Assembly (NCBI GenBank): GCA_014879875.1
Contig: JACSRF010000305.1
Coordinates: forward strand, 1 to 52,599
From: Anaerolinea sp.
Lineage (GTDB): Bacteria > Chloroflexota > Anaerolineae > Promineifilales > Promineifilaceae
Direction of reading: 5' to 3'
Length of the DNA stretch: 52,599 bases
Shown here: positions 19,409 through 27,342 of the stretch, piece after piece
Layout of the letters: each line of letters begins with the position of its first letter
Numbering within the stretch: position 1 is the stretch's first letter
The notes under the pieces: model-generated
What the model was told of the DNA's origin: nothing
Databases searched by the model: none
Seen by the model: the letters and a program-made list of their open reading frames with translations, nothing else
Translations under genes and position numbers: made by a program

Positions 19409-20518
19409 TTAACCAAACACATAGTTGTAATAGCGCCGAATCGGCGGCAGCATATCCATCAACCGCATCAGCAGCAAAGGGACAGCCAGGCCAACCAGCG
19501 CCACCAGCAGGGCAAAAAGAACTTGATAAGCCAACAGCCCCGGCGCGACGTGATACGTACCCCGCGCCACCACTTCCATGACGGGAATATGCGCCAGGTA
19601 GATGCCAAAGGCTTTGCTGCCCAAATCGCCTACGGTTTTTGCACTGGGCAATTTGGCCTGATCGAAACCGAAAAAGGTGAAGATCAGGGCAATGGCATAC
19701 ACGCTGTCTAAAACCGTTTCGCGGTGATCCACCCACGGCCGCCCAGACTGCCGCACCAGCCACTCCCACTCCAGGATACCAAGTGGCAGCAGCAGCACAG
19801 CCAATCCCAACAACGCCCACTTCCAGCGCGCCAGCGTCTCCTTAAAGCTGCTCAAGTGAAACCCCACAATCATGCCCAACACAAACCAGAGAATGCGCAC
19901 CGGGAAGAACCATTTCGGAAAAGCGGCAATGCTGCCTACAATGGTCGGTATCTCCATGCCCATAATCACGGCCATCTGCGCCAGTTGTACCGTAAGCTGT
20001 ACAAGCACCGCCGCCAACAACAGCGGCCGCCAATGGTTTTTCGCCAGTGGCGCGAGGAAGGGAGCAATGACGTAGAACTGGATGATGAGGGGAATGTAAT
20101 AGTAGGCAGGCGTCATGTTTCCCGTCAGGAAGCTGACAACATACCCCAACGGGGTAAAGATGACGCCTTGAGCGGCCAACATACCCAGCGCAATGATCCC
20201 CCAAAACAGGTAAGGTGGCACAAATTTTTTGACACGCGCCCACACGGTAGGCCAGCTAATGCTCCCGCTGCGTCCGGCCGTAAAGGCGGCAAAGTAACCG
20301 GAGACAAATAGGAAGGCGGGAATCGTGGCAACGACAAGTTGTTCCACGCTCCGCAGGACATAGTAGGCGGGAGTGTTGAGCTGGCTGAAGGGTACGGCCG
20401 TTGCTCCCTGGTAACGTTCTACCCACGAAAACATCGCCACAAAGCCCCACCCGGCCCCATGAAACAACATCACGCCTAAAACAGCCAGTCCATTAAGATA
20501 CAGCAGTCGTCTTACCAT
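19409..20518 (-). CDS. Acyltransferase-3 family membrane protein (tandem paralogue B)
   Basis: Collinear with 18236-19348 along its length: 'LLYLNGLAVLGVMLFHGAGWGF...IPAFLFVSGYFAAF...GMIVGFHLSSFKETLARWKWALLG...GSKAFGIYLAHIPV'. Confidence 0.85.
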   Translation of the reverse strand: MVRRLLYLNGLAVLGVMLFHGAGWGFVAMFSWVERYQGATAVPFSQLNTPAYYVLRSVEQLVVATIPAFLFVSGYFAAFTAGRSGSISWPTVWARVKKFVPPYLFWGIIALGMLAAQGVIFTPLGYVVSFLTGNMTPAYYYIPLIIQFYVIAPFLAPLAKNHWRPLLLAAVLVQLTVQLAQMAVIMGMEIPTIVGSIAAFPKWFFPVRILWFVLGMIVGFHLSSFKETLARWKWALLGLAVLLLPLGILEWEWLVRQSGRPWVDHRETVLDSVYAIALIFTFFGFDQAKLPSAKTVGDLGSKAFGIYLAHIPVMEVVARGTYHVAPGLLAYQVLFALLVALVGLAVPLLLMRLMDMLPPIRRYYNYVFG

Positions 20519-20623
20519 GTGGTTAGTTATCGGAATCGTTAGTTAGTTGGTTGGTTGGTCAGGCGTAATGACAGAAGCTAACCAATCAACACAACCAACT
20601 TTCTTATAGCTTGCCAGGGGCAG

Positions 20624-20658
20624 GCCAATCGTAAATCGCAAATCGTTAATCGTAAATC
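20624..20658. repeat. Tandem heptamer repeat (GNNAATC)x5
   Basis: gccaatc-gtaaatc-gcaaatc-gttaatc-gtaaatc; same GATTNNC heptad pattern at 33800-33822 and degenerate at 22712-22732. Confidence 0.75.
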
Positions 20659-20661
20659 CTA

Positions 20662-20898
20662 TCAGTATTGCGCCAGATAATCTGACAGCACCTTCACACT
20701 TTGGAAATTCTCAAAGACCACATCCTCATCTGGCACCTGAATGTGGAACCGTTCCTCAATGAACGCCACCATCTGCAAAATGCCCAACGAGTCAATGATA
20801 CCGTTGCTCAGCAAATCATCCTCAACCTTCAGATCGCCTTTGCGCCCACGCAGCAGTTCCTGTTTAATGTACTCTAGCAAGATATTTTCCCGATCCAT
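20662..20898 (-). CDS. Acyl/peptidyl carrier protein (PltL/CloN5-like candidate)
   Basis: 78 aa; phosphopantetheine motif 'GIIDSLGILQMVAFIEERFHIQVPDEDVVFENFQSV'. Confidence 0.9.
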   Translation of the reverse strand: MDRENILLEYIKQELLRGRKGDLKVEDDLLSNGIIDSLGILQMVAFIEERFHIQVPDEDVVFENFQSVKVLSDYLAQY

Positions 20899-20980
20899 GA
20901 TTTTTTGACCTCCAAATTGATTGTTAGATCAGTTCTATCTCCAAGATTGAACTGATCTGGAATCTAACGGAACTTCAGGG

Positions 20981-21071
20981 CGTCATGCCCCCACCTACGC
21001 GGGGGTAGGCTCTGCGAAGGCAGGCATCCACTCCTGCAAAAACATGGATTCCCGCCTTCGCGGGAATGACG
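20981..21071. repeat. REPIN/MITE-like pair of inverted REP hairpins
   Basis: CGTCATGCCCCCACCTACGCGGGGGTAGG ... GGATTCCCGCCTTCGCGGGAATGACG: two palindromic half-elements in inverted orientation with CGTCAT/ATGACG ends; translation gives the familiar spurious 'RHSREGGNP' peptide. Confidence 0.8.
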
Positions 21072-21099
21072 AGTCCCGCACTTAATTGAATTTTCGTTC

Positions 21100-22692
21100 C
21101 TAAGCGGCCGCCTTGGCCTCAGCTTCTTCCGCAGCCTGTGCTTGCAATTCACGACGGTTAATTTTACCCGTAGACGTGCGCGGGAACATCTCCAACACGC
21201 GCACTTTAACGGGCACGGCATAGATGGGCAGTCGCGCCGCCACGTGGTTGATCAGTAGTTCTTCCGTCAATGGCGCGCCATCTTTGGCCGTCACGGCCGC
21301 TTCAATCAAATTACTCCCCTGTCCATCCGGTATGGGGAATACGGCCGCTTCCTCCACATCCTCATGAGACAACAGCGCCACCTCAATTTCGTCCAACTCC
21401 ACCCGGTAGCCCCGCGTCTTAATCTGGCGATCTTTGCGCCCCAAATATTTCAGGTTCCCATCCGGCAGCTGCTCAACCAGGTCACCGGTACGGTAAAACA
21501 GATGCTCATAATGGCCGCCAAACACCTTGCGCCGGAAAAAGCCGCGCTCGTTCAGGTCAGGACGCCCCCAATAACCCAACATCACCACGCCACCGCGCAT
21601 CAGTAGTTCCCCTACCTGACCCGGCGCAACCGGAGCGCCATCCGCGCCCACAATCAGCGCCTCCAGGTTGGCGCATGGGATGCCGATGGGGATCGTCTCA
21701 TCGGACTCTTCCGGCAGCGATTCGACGTGATAATAGGTGCAAACGTTCGTCTCGGTAGGGCCATACAGGTTGCTAAACTGCGCGTGAGGCAGCAGCGCCA
21801 GCAAATTGCGCAAATGCTTGGTCGGGAACACCTCCCCGGCAAACAACACCCAACGCAGGGCGCTCAGGTCGCGCTTTTCCAGGGACCCCCGTTCCATCAG
21901 TTGGATCAGGGCAAAGGGCACAGAGTACCACACACTGATCCGCTCATCCTGCATCAGTTTAGCCAGGCTCGCCGGAAATTTGGTGATGGCTTCGGGAATG
22001 ATGACGGTGGTGGCCGCGGCAACGGCCGTTGCAAAAAAGTCCAACGTCGAAAGGTCAAAATGCAGCGGGGCGTGGTTGCTCACCCGGTCATCTGGCGTCA
22101 ACCCATACGTCTCCGCCGCCCAAATGGCAAAACTCAGCCCACTGCGATGCGTGTGCATAATGCCTTTCGGCGTGCCGGTAGAACCAGACGTATACAAAAT
22201 ATAAGCCAGGTCTTGCTCCGTCAACGCCACCTCCGGCGCCGTGTCGGCCGCCGCTGCATACACTTCGTCCCAGGAAATGCAAACCAACCCTTCCCGCTCC
22301 GTCGCCCCAATCAGGCAGCGCAGCTCTCCCGTATCCTCAGCCAACAAGCCCGTCTGATCCAATTTCAGATCCGTTGTGATGATGTGGCGAATCCCGCAAT
22401 CACGCATCACATAGGCAATGCGCGACACCGGCGCGAACGGGTCTAGCGGCACATAAGCGCAGCCCGCCTTCATAATGCCATGCAGAGCAACGGCCGTATC
22501 CAGGCTCTTATTCATGAAAATGCCAACCCGGTCGCCGCGGCGCGCGCCCTGCTCGTGCAGAATGCGCGCCAACCCGTTGGCGCGGCGCGCCATCTCGCCA
22601 TAAGTCAACCCTTGCCCGGCAAAGCGCACCGCTTCTCGCTCTGGGGAGTTCTCTGCCGCATTATCAACCGCTTGTGGCAACAAAAACAACAT
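21100..22692 (-). CDS. Stand-alone NRPS-type adenylation enzyme, predicted L-prolyl-AMP ligase (PltF/CloN4-like)
   Basis: Core motifs 'ILYTSGSTGTPKGIMHTH', 'NLYGPTETNV', 'YRTGDLVEQLPDGNLKYLGRKDRQIKTRGYRVELDEIE', 'PRTSTGKINRREL'; hand-aligned specificity residues D-L-L-Y-L-A-L-V-C. Confidence 0.85.
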   Translation of the reverse strand: MLFLLPQAVDNAAENSPEREAVRFAGQGLTYGEMARRANGLARILHEQGARRGDRVGIFMNKSLDTAVALHGIMKAGCAYVPLDPFAPVSRIAYVMRDCGIRHIITTDLKLDQTGLLAEDTGELRCLIGATEREGLVCISWDEVYAAAADTAPEVALTEQDLAYILYTSGSTGTPKGIMHTHRSGLSFAIWAAETYGLTPDDRVSNHAPLHFDLSTLDFFATAVAAATTVIIPEAITKFPASLAKLMQDERISVWYSVPFALIQLMERGSLEKRDLSALRWVLFAGEVFPTKHLRNLLALLPHAQFSNLYGPTETNVCTYYHVESLPEESDETIPIGIPCANLEALIVGADGAPVAPGQVGELLMRGGVVMLGYWGRPDLNERGFFRRKVFGGHYEHLFYRTGDLVEQLPDGNLKYLGRKDRQIKTRGYRVELDEIEVALLSHEDVEEAAVFPIPDGQGSNLIEAAVTAKDGAPLTEELLINHVAARLPIYAVPVKVRVLEMFPRTSTGKINRRELQAQAAEEAEAKAAA

Positions 22693-22782
22693 TCTAACGA
22701 CCTCCGGTAACGATTAGCAATTGGCAGTTAGCCATTCCCAATAAACCTTTGTGAGTGTAATCCTGCTTTCTTTCTGGCTGGC

Positions 22783-23928
22783 TTACAAGCCTAAATAACG
22801 GGCAATAATATTACGCTGAATGTCCGACGTACCAGAGTAAAGAACGCCACCGAGCGCGTCGCGCAGATCTCTTTCCACCTCAAACTCGGTCATATATCCC
22901 CACCCGCCAAAGGTGCGAATGGCATCCAGCCCAGACTGCACAAACGCTTCGCCCAGGTATAATTTCGCCATCGCCGCTTCCATAACGGCCGATTTACCCT
23001 CACTTTTCAGCCACGCCACCTTATACAGCAGCAGCCGCGCCGTCTCCAGCCGCACCTTCATATCCACAATGCGGTTCGCCACCGTCTGGAACTTGCCAAT
23101 CGGCTGCCCAAACTGCTCGCGTTCGCGCGCATAGGCGATGCTTTTTTCAAGCTGCAGCTCCATGGCGCCAATGTGGCTGCCCAAAATACAGGCGCGCTCC
23201 CACTCCATCGAATCCTTAAAGATATTCGCCCCAGCGCCCACCGGCCCCAGGCGATTTTCTTCCGGCAAAAAACAATCCTCAAAAATCAACTCCCCCATCG
23301 GCGAGGTGCGCAGCCCCATCTTGTCAATGTGACGGCTAACGGTAAACCCCGGCGTGCCCATATCCACCACAAAACCCGTGACGCCCCACATACCCCGTTT
23401 CGGGTCTACCGTCGCAAAAACAACGGCCATATCCGCCACAGGCGCATTGGTGACAAAGGTCTTGCTGCCATTGAGCACATAGCCCCCCTCAACCTTCTCA
23501 GCGCGGGTACGCATACTATAAGCGTCCGAACCAGAATCCGGTTCGCTCATGCCATGCGCGCCAATCATCTCACCGCGAATCATGGGAGGCAGGTACTTTT
23601 GCTTCTGCGCTTCTGTGCCAAACTTCAAGATGGGCATTTGCACGCTCCACATCTGGGCATTGATGGCAAAAATCAGGCCATTGTCGGCGCTGCCATACCC
23701 TAACCCTTCCATAGTTAGCATGGTGGTAAGGATATCAGTGTCCGCGCCGCCATACGCTTCAGGAAAAGGCAGCCCTTGAATGCCAAATTGGGCGCACTTG
23801 TTCCAGTTCTCGCGGGAAAATTCCGCCTTCTGATCCCGTTCCATTAACCCATCGCGCAGCTCTTTTTTGGCAAAGTCAATCACGGCGCGCTTGTATTCCA
23901 GTTGTTCATCAGACCATGAAAAATCCAT
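22783..23928 (-). CDS. Acyl-CoA dehydrogenase-family flavoprotein, predicted prolyl-S-PCP dehydrogenase (PltE/RedW/PigA-like)
   Basis: ACAD signatures 'GAHGMSEPDSGSDAYSMRTRAEKVEGGYVLNGSKTFVTNAPVADM', 'REREQFGQPIGKFQ', 'GTSDIQRNIIARYLGL'. The usual Glu in 'YEGTS' is Ser ('YSGTS'), while Glu is kept at the isovaleryl-CoA-dehydrogenase-type position ('MEWERACILG'). Confidence 0.85.
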   Translation of the reverse strand: MDFSWSDEQLEYKRAVIDFAKKELRDGLMERDQKAEFSRENWNKCAQFGIQGLPFPEAYGGADTDILTTMLTMEGLGYGSADNGLIFAINAQMWSVQMPILKFGTEAQKQKYLPPMIRGEMIGAHGMSEPDSGSDAYSMRTRAEKVEGGYVLNGSKTFVTNAPVADMAVVFATVDPKRGMWGVTGFVVDMGTPGFTVSRHIDKMGLRTSPMGELIFEDCFLPEENRLGPVGAGANIFKDSMEWERACILGSHIGAMELQLEKSIAYAREREQFGQPIGKFQTVANRIVDMKVRLETARLLLYKVAWLKSEGKSAVMEAAMAKLYLGEAFVQSGLDAIRTFGGWGYMTEFEVERDLRDALGGVLYSGTSDIQRNIIARYLGL

Positions 23929-24132
23929 TGGCTTGTCTCCTCACAAGTTTAGAGCGCAGGCGCTTATCACAGCGACATAAAGGGGTCAATCTTGTAAACA
24001 CGGATAGGGAAAACGCAGTTCTTTTGGCTTTATCCGTGTTCTCCCTAAGCTGTGTTTACACCTTTTTACCAGTGTCGTTTGGTAAAAGACGCAGAACCTA
24101 ACGCTTCTCTCTATCTCTTTCTTTACACTCCA

Positions 24133-24957
24133 TCATTCTATAAAAAACGACTCCCAGGGGGAACCGGCAAATTGCGCTTTCAGTTCGGCGTAGTTAGCGA
24201 TAGCCTGCGAAAGGGGTTTGTGCGCTTGTTTGAAAATGCTGGGTTTGACGGGTTGATAAGGCAGATGCAGAAACTGCTGAATGCGCTGCATCTCGGCTTC
24301 GTTATCGCGCGCCAACGCTTCGTAAACCAGCTCAATTTTAGGATGATGGGCAAAGCGTTGGTCGAATTCTGTTTCGTAGGCGCGTGTACGTTCAAAATCA
24401 GCCAGGCACTCCTGATAGTCAAGCGTGACAGTGGGGACCCGCTCTTTTTCACCGGTAGTGTTGACCCAACTATCGGTTAGCTCCGCCCGTTTGCGCGAAA
24501 GGTGCGTTTCCAGGATATTGTGCCGCTTCATATGGATGATGTGCAGGTCGGTTTGCGCTTGCAGATAGGGCCAGATGGGCTGCCAGTTGGGCTGCTGCGC
24601 GTGATAATAGAAGATTTTGAAGCCAACAGCGGCCGTTTCCTTGGGGTAACGACGGAAAATGCGCTCGCCGACGAATTTGATCGGGTCCTGTAACAACAAG
24701 TGTTGCATTTTGCCATTTTGCAGGTAGCCAATGTGGTCCCAATCCATCGAGTCCTGACTGCGGAAAACTTCGCCATACGCTTCTACCTGGTTGTGATCGT
24801 TGAGCAGGCTGCGCAGTAAATTAGAGCCGGTGCGCGAACGGCCAAGTACAACGAATTTAGTATAGGCGGCGTTACCCGCCAGTAAGCGGAGATCAAGGGC
24901 GAGATTACGCATGGTGGTTCGTCCTGTAAGTAGTCGTTGGCGCATACTTGCCACCAT
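24133..24957 (-). CDS. Sulfotransferase family protein
   Basis: 5'-PSB-like loop 'KFVVLGRSRTGSNLLRSLLNDHNQVEAYGEVF'; 'IKFVGERIFRRYPKETAAVGFKIFYYH'. Confidence 0.75.
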   Translation of the reverse strand: MVASMRQRLLTGRTTMRNLALDLRLLAGNAAYTKFVVLGRSRTGSNLLRSLLNDHNQVEAYGEVFRSQDSMDWDHIGYLQNGKMQHLLLQDPIKFVGERIFRRYPKETAAVGFKIFYYHAQQPNWQPIWPYLQAQTDLHIIHMKRHNILETHLSRKRAELTDSWVNTTGEKERVPTVTLDYQECLADFERTRAYETEFDQRFAHHPKIELVYEALARDNEAEMQRIQQFLHLPYQPVKPSIFKQAHKPLSQAIANYAELKAQFAGSPWESFFIE

Positions 24958-24962
24958 TCACT

Positions 24963-26141
24963 TTAAGTCAGCGGAGGTGACTGAAATTCGTCACACGCGC
25001 CTTCTAGCAGTAGTTGCGTGATGCGTGCGCTCGCCTGGCCATCCCCATATGGGTTAACAGCGCGTGACATTTGTTGATAAACGGCCGTATCATCCAATAA
25101 CAGCATCGTTTCCTGCACAATCCGCTGCGGGTCTGTGCCTACTACCCTGGCCGCACCGGCGGCGACCGCTTCCGGCCGTTCCGTTGTCTCGCGCAGCACC
25201 AACACCGGCGCCCCCAGGCTAGGCGCTTCCTCTTGAATACCGCCAGAATCGGTCAGCACCAGTTTACTGCGCTTCATCAGATGAACCAACGTCAGGTAAT
25301 CCACCGGTGGCGTCAGTGTCACATTCACCAACCCTTGCAATAATTCATGCACCGGGTTCCAGATGTTAGGGTTACGGTGTACGGGGTAGACAAACTGCAA
25401 CTCGGGTCTGGTTTGCGCCAGGTGGCGTATGGCCTGGCAAATGTGACGAATGGGCTGGCCGTGATTTTCGCGGCGGTGGGCGGTCACGGTGATAAGGGTA
25501 CGGTCGGTTGAAGGATTGTTTTGAAAGAAGAGGGACAACCCTTGTGCCTCTGCCCATTCATAGAGAGAGGGTGGTATTGGGCGCGCGGCCGTTTCCAGCA
25601 GCGCATCAATCACACTATTGCCGGTGACAAAAATTTTCGCGTCGGCAATCCCTTCCCGCCGCAAATTATCCCGTGAAGCGGCCGTGGGCGCAAAGCAAAG
25701 ATCACTCACATGATCCGCCACCACCCGATTCATCTCTTCCGGGAAAGGATTCTGGCGATCATAAGTACGCAGGCCTGCCTCTACATGCCCCACCCGCACC
25801 TGCTGATAATGAGCGGCAATGGCGGCAGCCATCACGGTAGTCGTATCCCCCTGCACCAGCATCCAATCTGGTTTTAGCTCCGCCAGCAGCGGCTCCAGGG
25901 TAGACATGACTCGCGCCGCAACCTGTGTTGGCGTCTGGTTATGCGCCATCAGGTTCAGGTCATAGTCAGGCTGAATGTCGAAAAGCGTAAGAACCTGGTC
26001 TAGCATCTCCCGATGTTGGGCAGTAACACAGACATATGATTGCACACGCTCTGGCTGCTGCGCCAGCTTTTTCACAATAGGGGCCATTTTAATCGCTTCT
26101 GGCCGCGTGCCGAAGACGGATAGAATTTTTAACCGGTTCAT
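24963..26141 (-). CDS. wecB: UDP-N-acetylglucosamine 2-epimerase (non-hydrolysing)
   Basis: 'LKILSVFGTRPEAIKMAPIVKKL', 'VQGDTTTVMAAAIAAHYQQVRVGHVEAGLRTYDRQNPFPEEMNR', 'TAHRRENHGQPI', 'LTDSGGIQEEAPSLGAPVLVLRETTERPEA'. Confidence 0.95.
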   Translation of the reverse strand: MNRLKILSVFGTRPEAIKMAPIVKKLAQQPERVQSYVCVTAQHREMLDQVLTLFDIQPDYDLNLMAHNQTPTQVAARVMSTLEPLLAELKPDWMLVQGDTTTVMAAAIAAHYQQVRVGHVEAGLRTYDRQNPFPEEMNRVVADHVSDLCFAPTAASRDNLRREGIADAKIFVTGNSVIDALLETAARPIPPSLYEWAEAQGLSLFFQNNPSTDRTLITVTAHRRENHGQPIRHICQAIRHLAQTRPELQFVYPVHRNPNIWNPVHELLQGLVNVTLTPPVDYLTLVHLMKRSKLVLTDSGGIQEEAPSLGAPVLVLRETTERPEAVAAGAARVVGTDPQRIVQETMLLLDDTAVYQQMSRAVNPYGDGQASARITQLLLEGACDEFQSPPLT

Positions 26142-26215
26142 GAATTTTTCTCCGTGAAAAGGAACGATAGCGAGATCAAGAAGCGCTTTCCTGCTCTCAA
26201 TCTAGCTCTCACTCC

Positions 26216-27325
26216 TTATTGTAAGGTTTGCCGGTAAGCGCCCAGAGTAGCGACAGCGGCCTGCTCCCAGGTATACTGCTGTAACACCCGCTGCCGCAGC
26301 AGTGGAGAGGGCGGCGCTTCCAGGGCGGCGGCTACTGCGCGACGAATAGACGCGGGATCACCGGGGTGACAGTACCAGGCCAGATCGCCAAAATAATCGG
26401 CGGTGGAGCCTATGGCGGTGGTAACAATTTTACACCCGGCAGCGGCGGCCTCCAGACTAACCAACCCAGGCGTTTCGCGCCAACTGGGCAAAACGTGTAC
26501 GGCCGCTAACGCATAAATAGCGGGTAACTCTTCATACGCCACACGGTCTAGAAAGAGAACATTGCCGCGTTCTGCGCCACGCACCTGGCAGGCAGTGTAA
26601 TAATCCATGCGTTCGGTAAGCGGTTTGCCAATGAAGACCAGGGGAATCGGCAGGTCATCGAGCGCCTCGATGAGACCCAATTGGTTTTTCGTTGGGTTAA
26701 CGCTGCCCACTTGCAGCACAAAGTCGCGCACACCATACTTTTCATAAAAGGCGGCGCTGGGGGTGGGGAGTTCCCGGTACAGCGTAGGCTCAATGCCATT
26801 CGGCACAACCGTGACGCGCTGCATGAAGGTTTTACCCAGCATAAAAGCCTCTTGCAGCAGATCGGCCTCCGCCTGCGAGTTCGGCAAAACACGATCGGCC
26901 TGCTGCAACAGGCGGCGCTGGTAACGCCACCGACGAAACAACGGTTCTTTCAACCGCTGCCATTGGATGTATAACGTTTGCATGCGCACTTTACCCAGCC
27001 TGCGCGCCAGGGCGCTCCAACGAGGATGGGTGTTTACGGCCGTATCCGCCCAATGCTCCAGCATATCCCAGTAAATAGAAGAGAGCAGGATCGGCTTACC
27101 TAACGGTCGCAGCGCCGCAAACACCCGCGCCGTAGACTCCGGCGTCTGCATGTTAAACAGGTGCGCCAGATCAAACGGGGGCAGCTTGTCTAACTCAGCA
27201 AGGGAACGCACAAACCCTTCAACCCCCAACGCCTCTAAGGCGCTTTGAGTTTTCTGCATTTGCACATTATCACCACCAGGGTGCTGCTCAGCATCTTCGC
27301 GGGTGTTGACAAAAAGAACACGCAT
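26216..27325 (-). CDS. GT4 family glycosyltransferase
   Basis: 'RVLFVNTREDAEQHPGGDNVQMQKTQSAL', 'VPNGIEPTLYRELP', 'VHVLPSWRETPGLVSLEAAAAGCKIVTTAIGSTADYF'. Start trimmed to the internal ATG at 27325. Confidence 0.85.
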   Translation of the reverse strand: MRVLFVNTREDAEQHPGGDNVQMQKTQSALEALGVEGFVRSLAELDKLPPFDLAHLFNMQTPESTARVFAALRPLGKPILLSSIYWDMLEHWADTAVNTHPRWSALARRLGKVRMQTLYIQWQRLKEPLFRRWRYQRRLLQQADRVLPNSQAEADLLQEAFMLGKTFMQRVTVVPNGIEPTLYRELPTPSAAFYEKYGVRDFVLQVGSVNPTKNQLGLIEALDDLPIPLVFIGKPLTERMDYYTACQVRGAERGNVLFLDRVAYEELPAIYALAAVHVLPSWRETPGLVSLEAAAAGCKIVTTAIGSTADYFGDLAWYCHPGDPASIRRAVAAALEAPPSPLLRQRVLQQYTWEQAAVATLGAYRQTLQ

Positions 27326-27342
27326 AATGAGTTGCCGCAGGG

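Noticed and set aside
20964-21221. 85-aa ORF containing RHSREGGNP
   Set aside because: Translation of a REPIN-like repeat running into the A-domain gene; this peptide is a known artefact of such repeats.
21727-22446. 239-aa plus-strand ORF
   Set aside because: Antisense shadow of the adenylation-domain gene; no domain signature.
20662-22692. DltA/DltC-type D-alanylation system
   Set aside because: No DltB/DltD homologues; A-domain code reads as proline type, and the adjacent ACAD fits prolyl oxidation.
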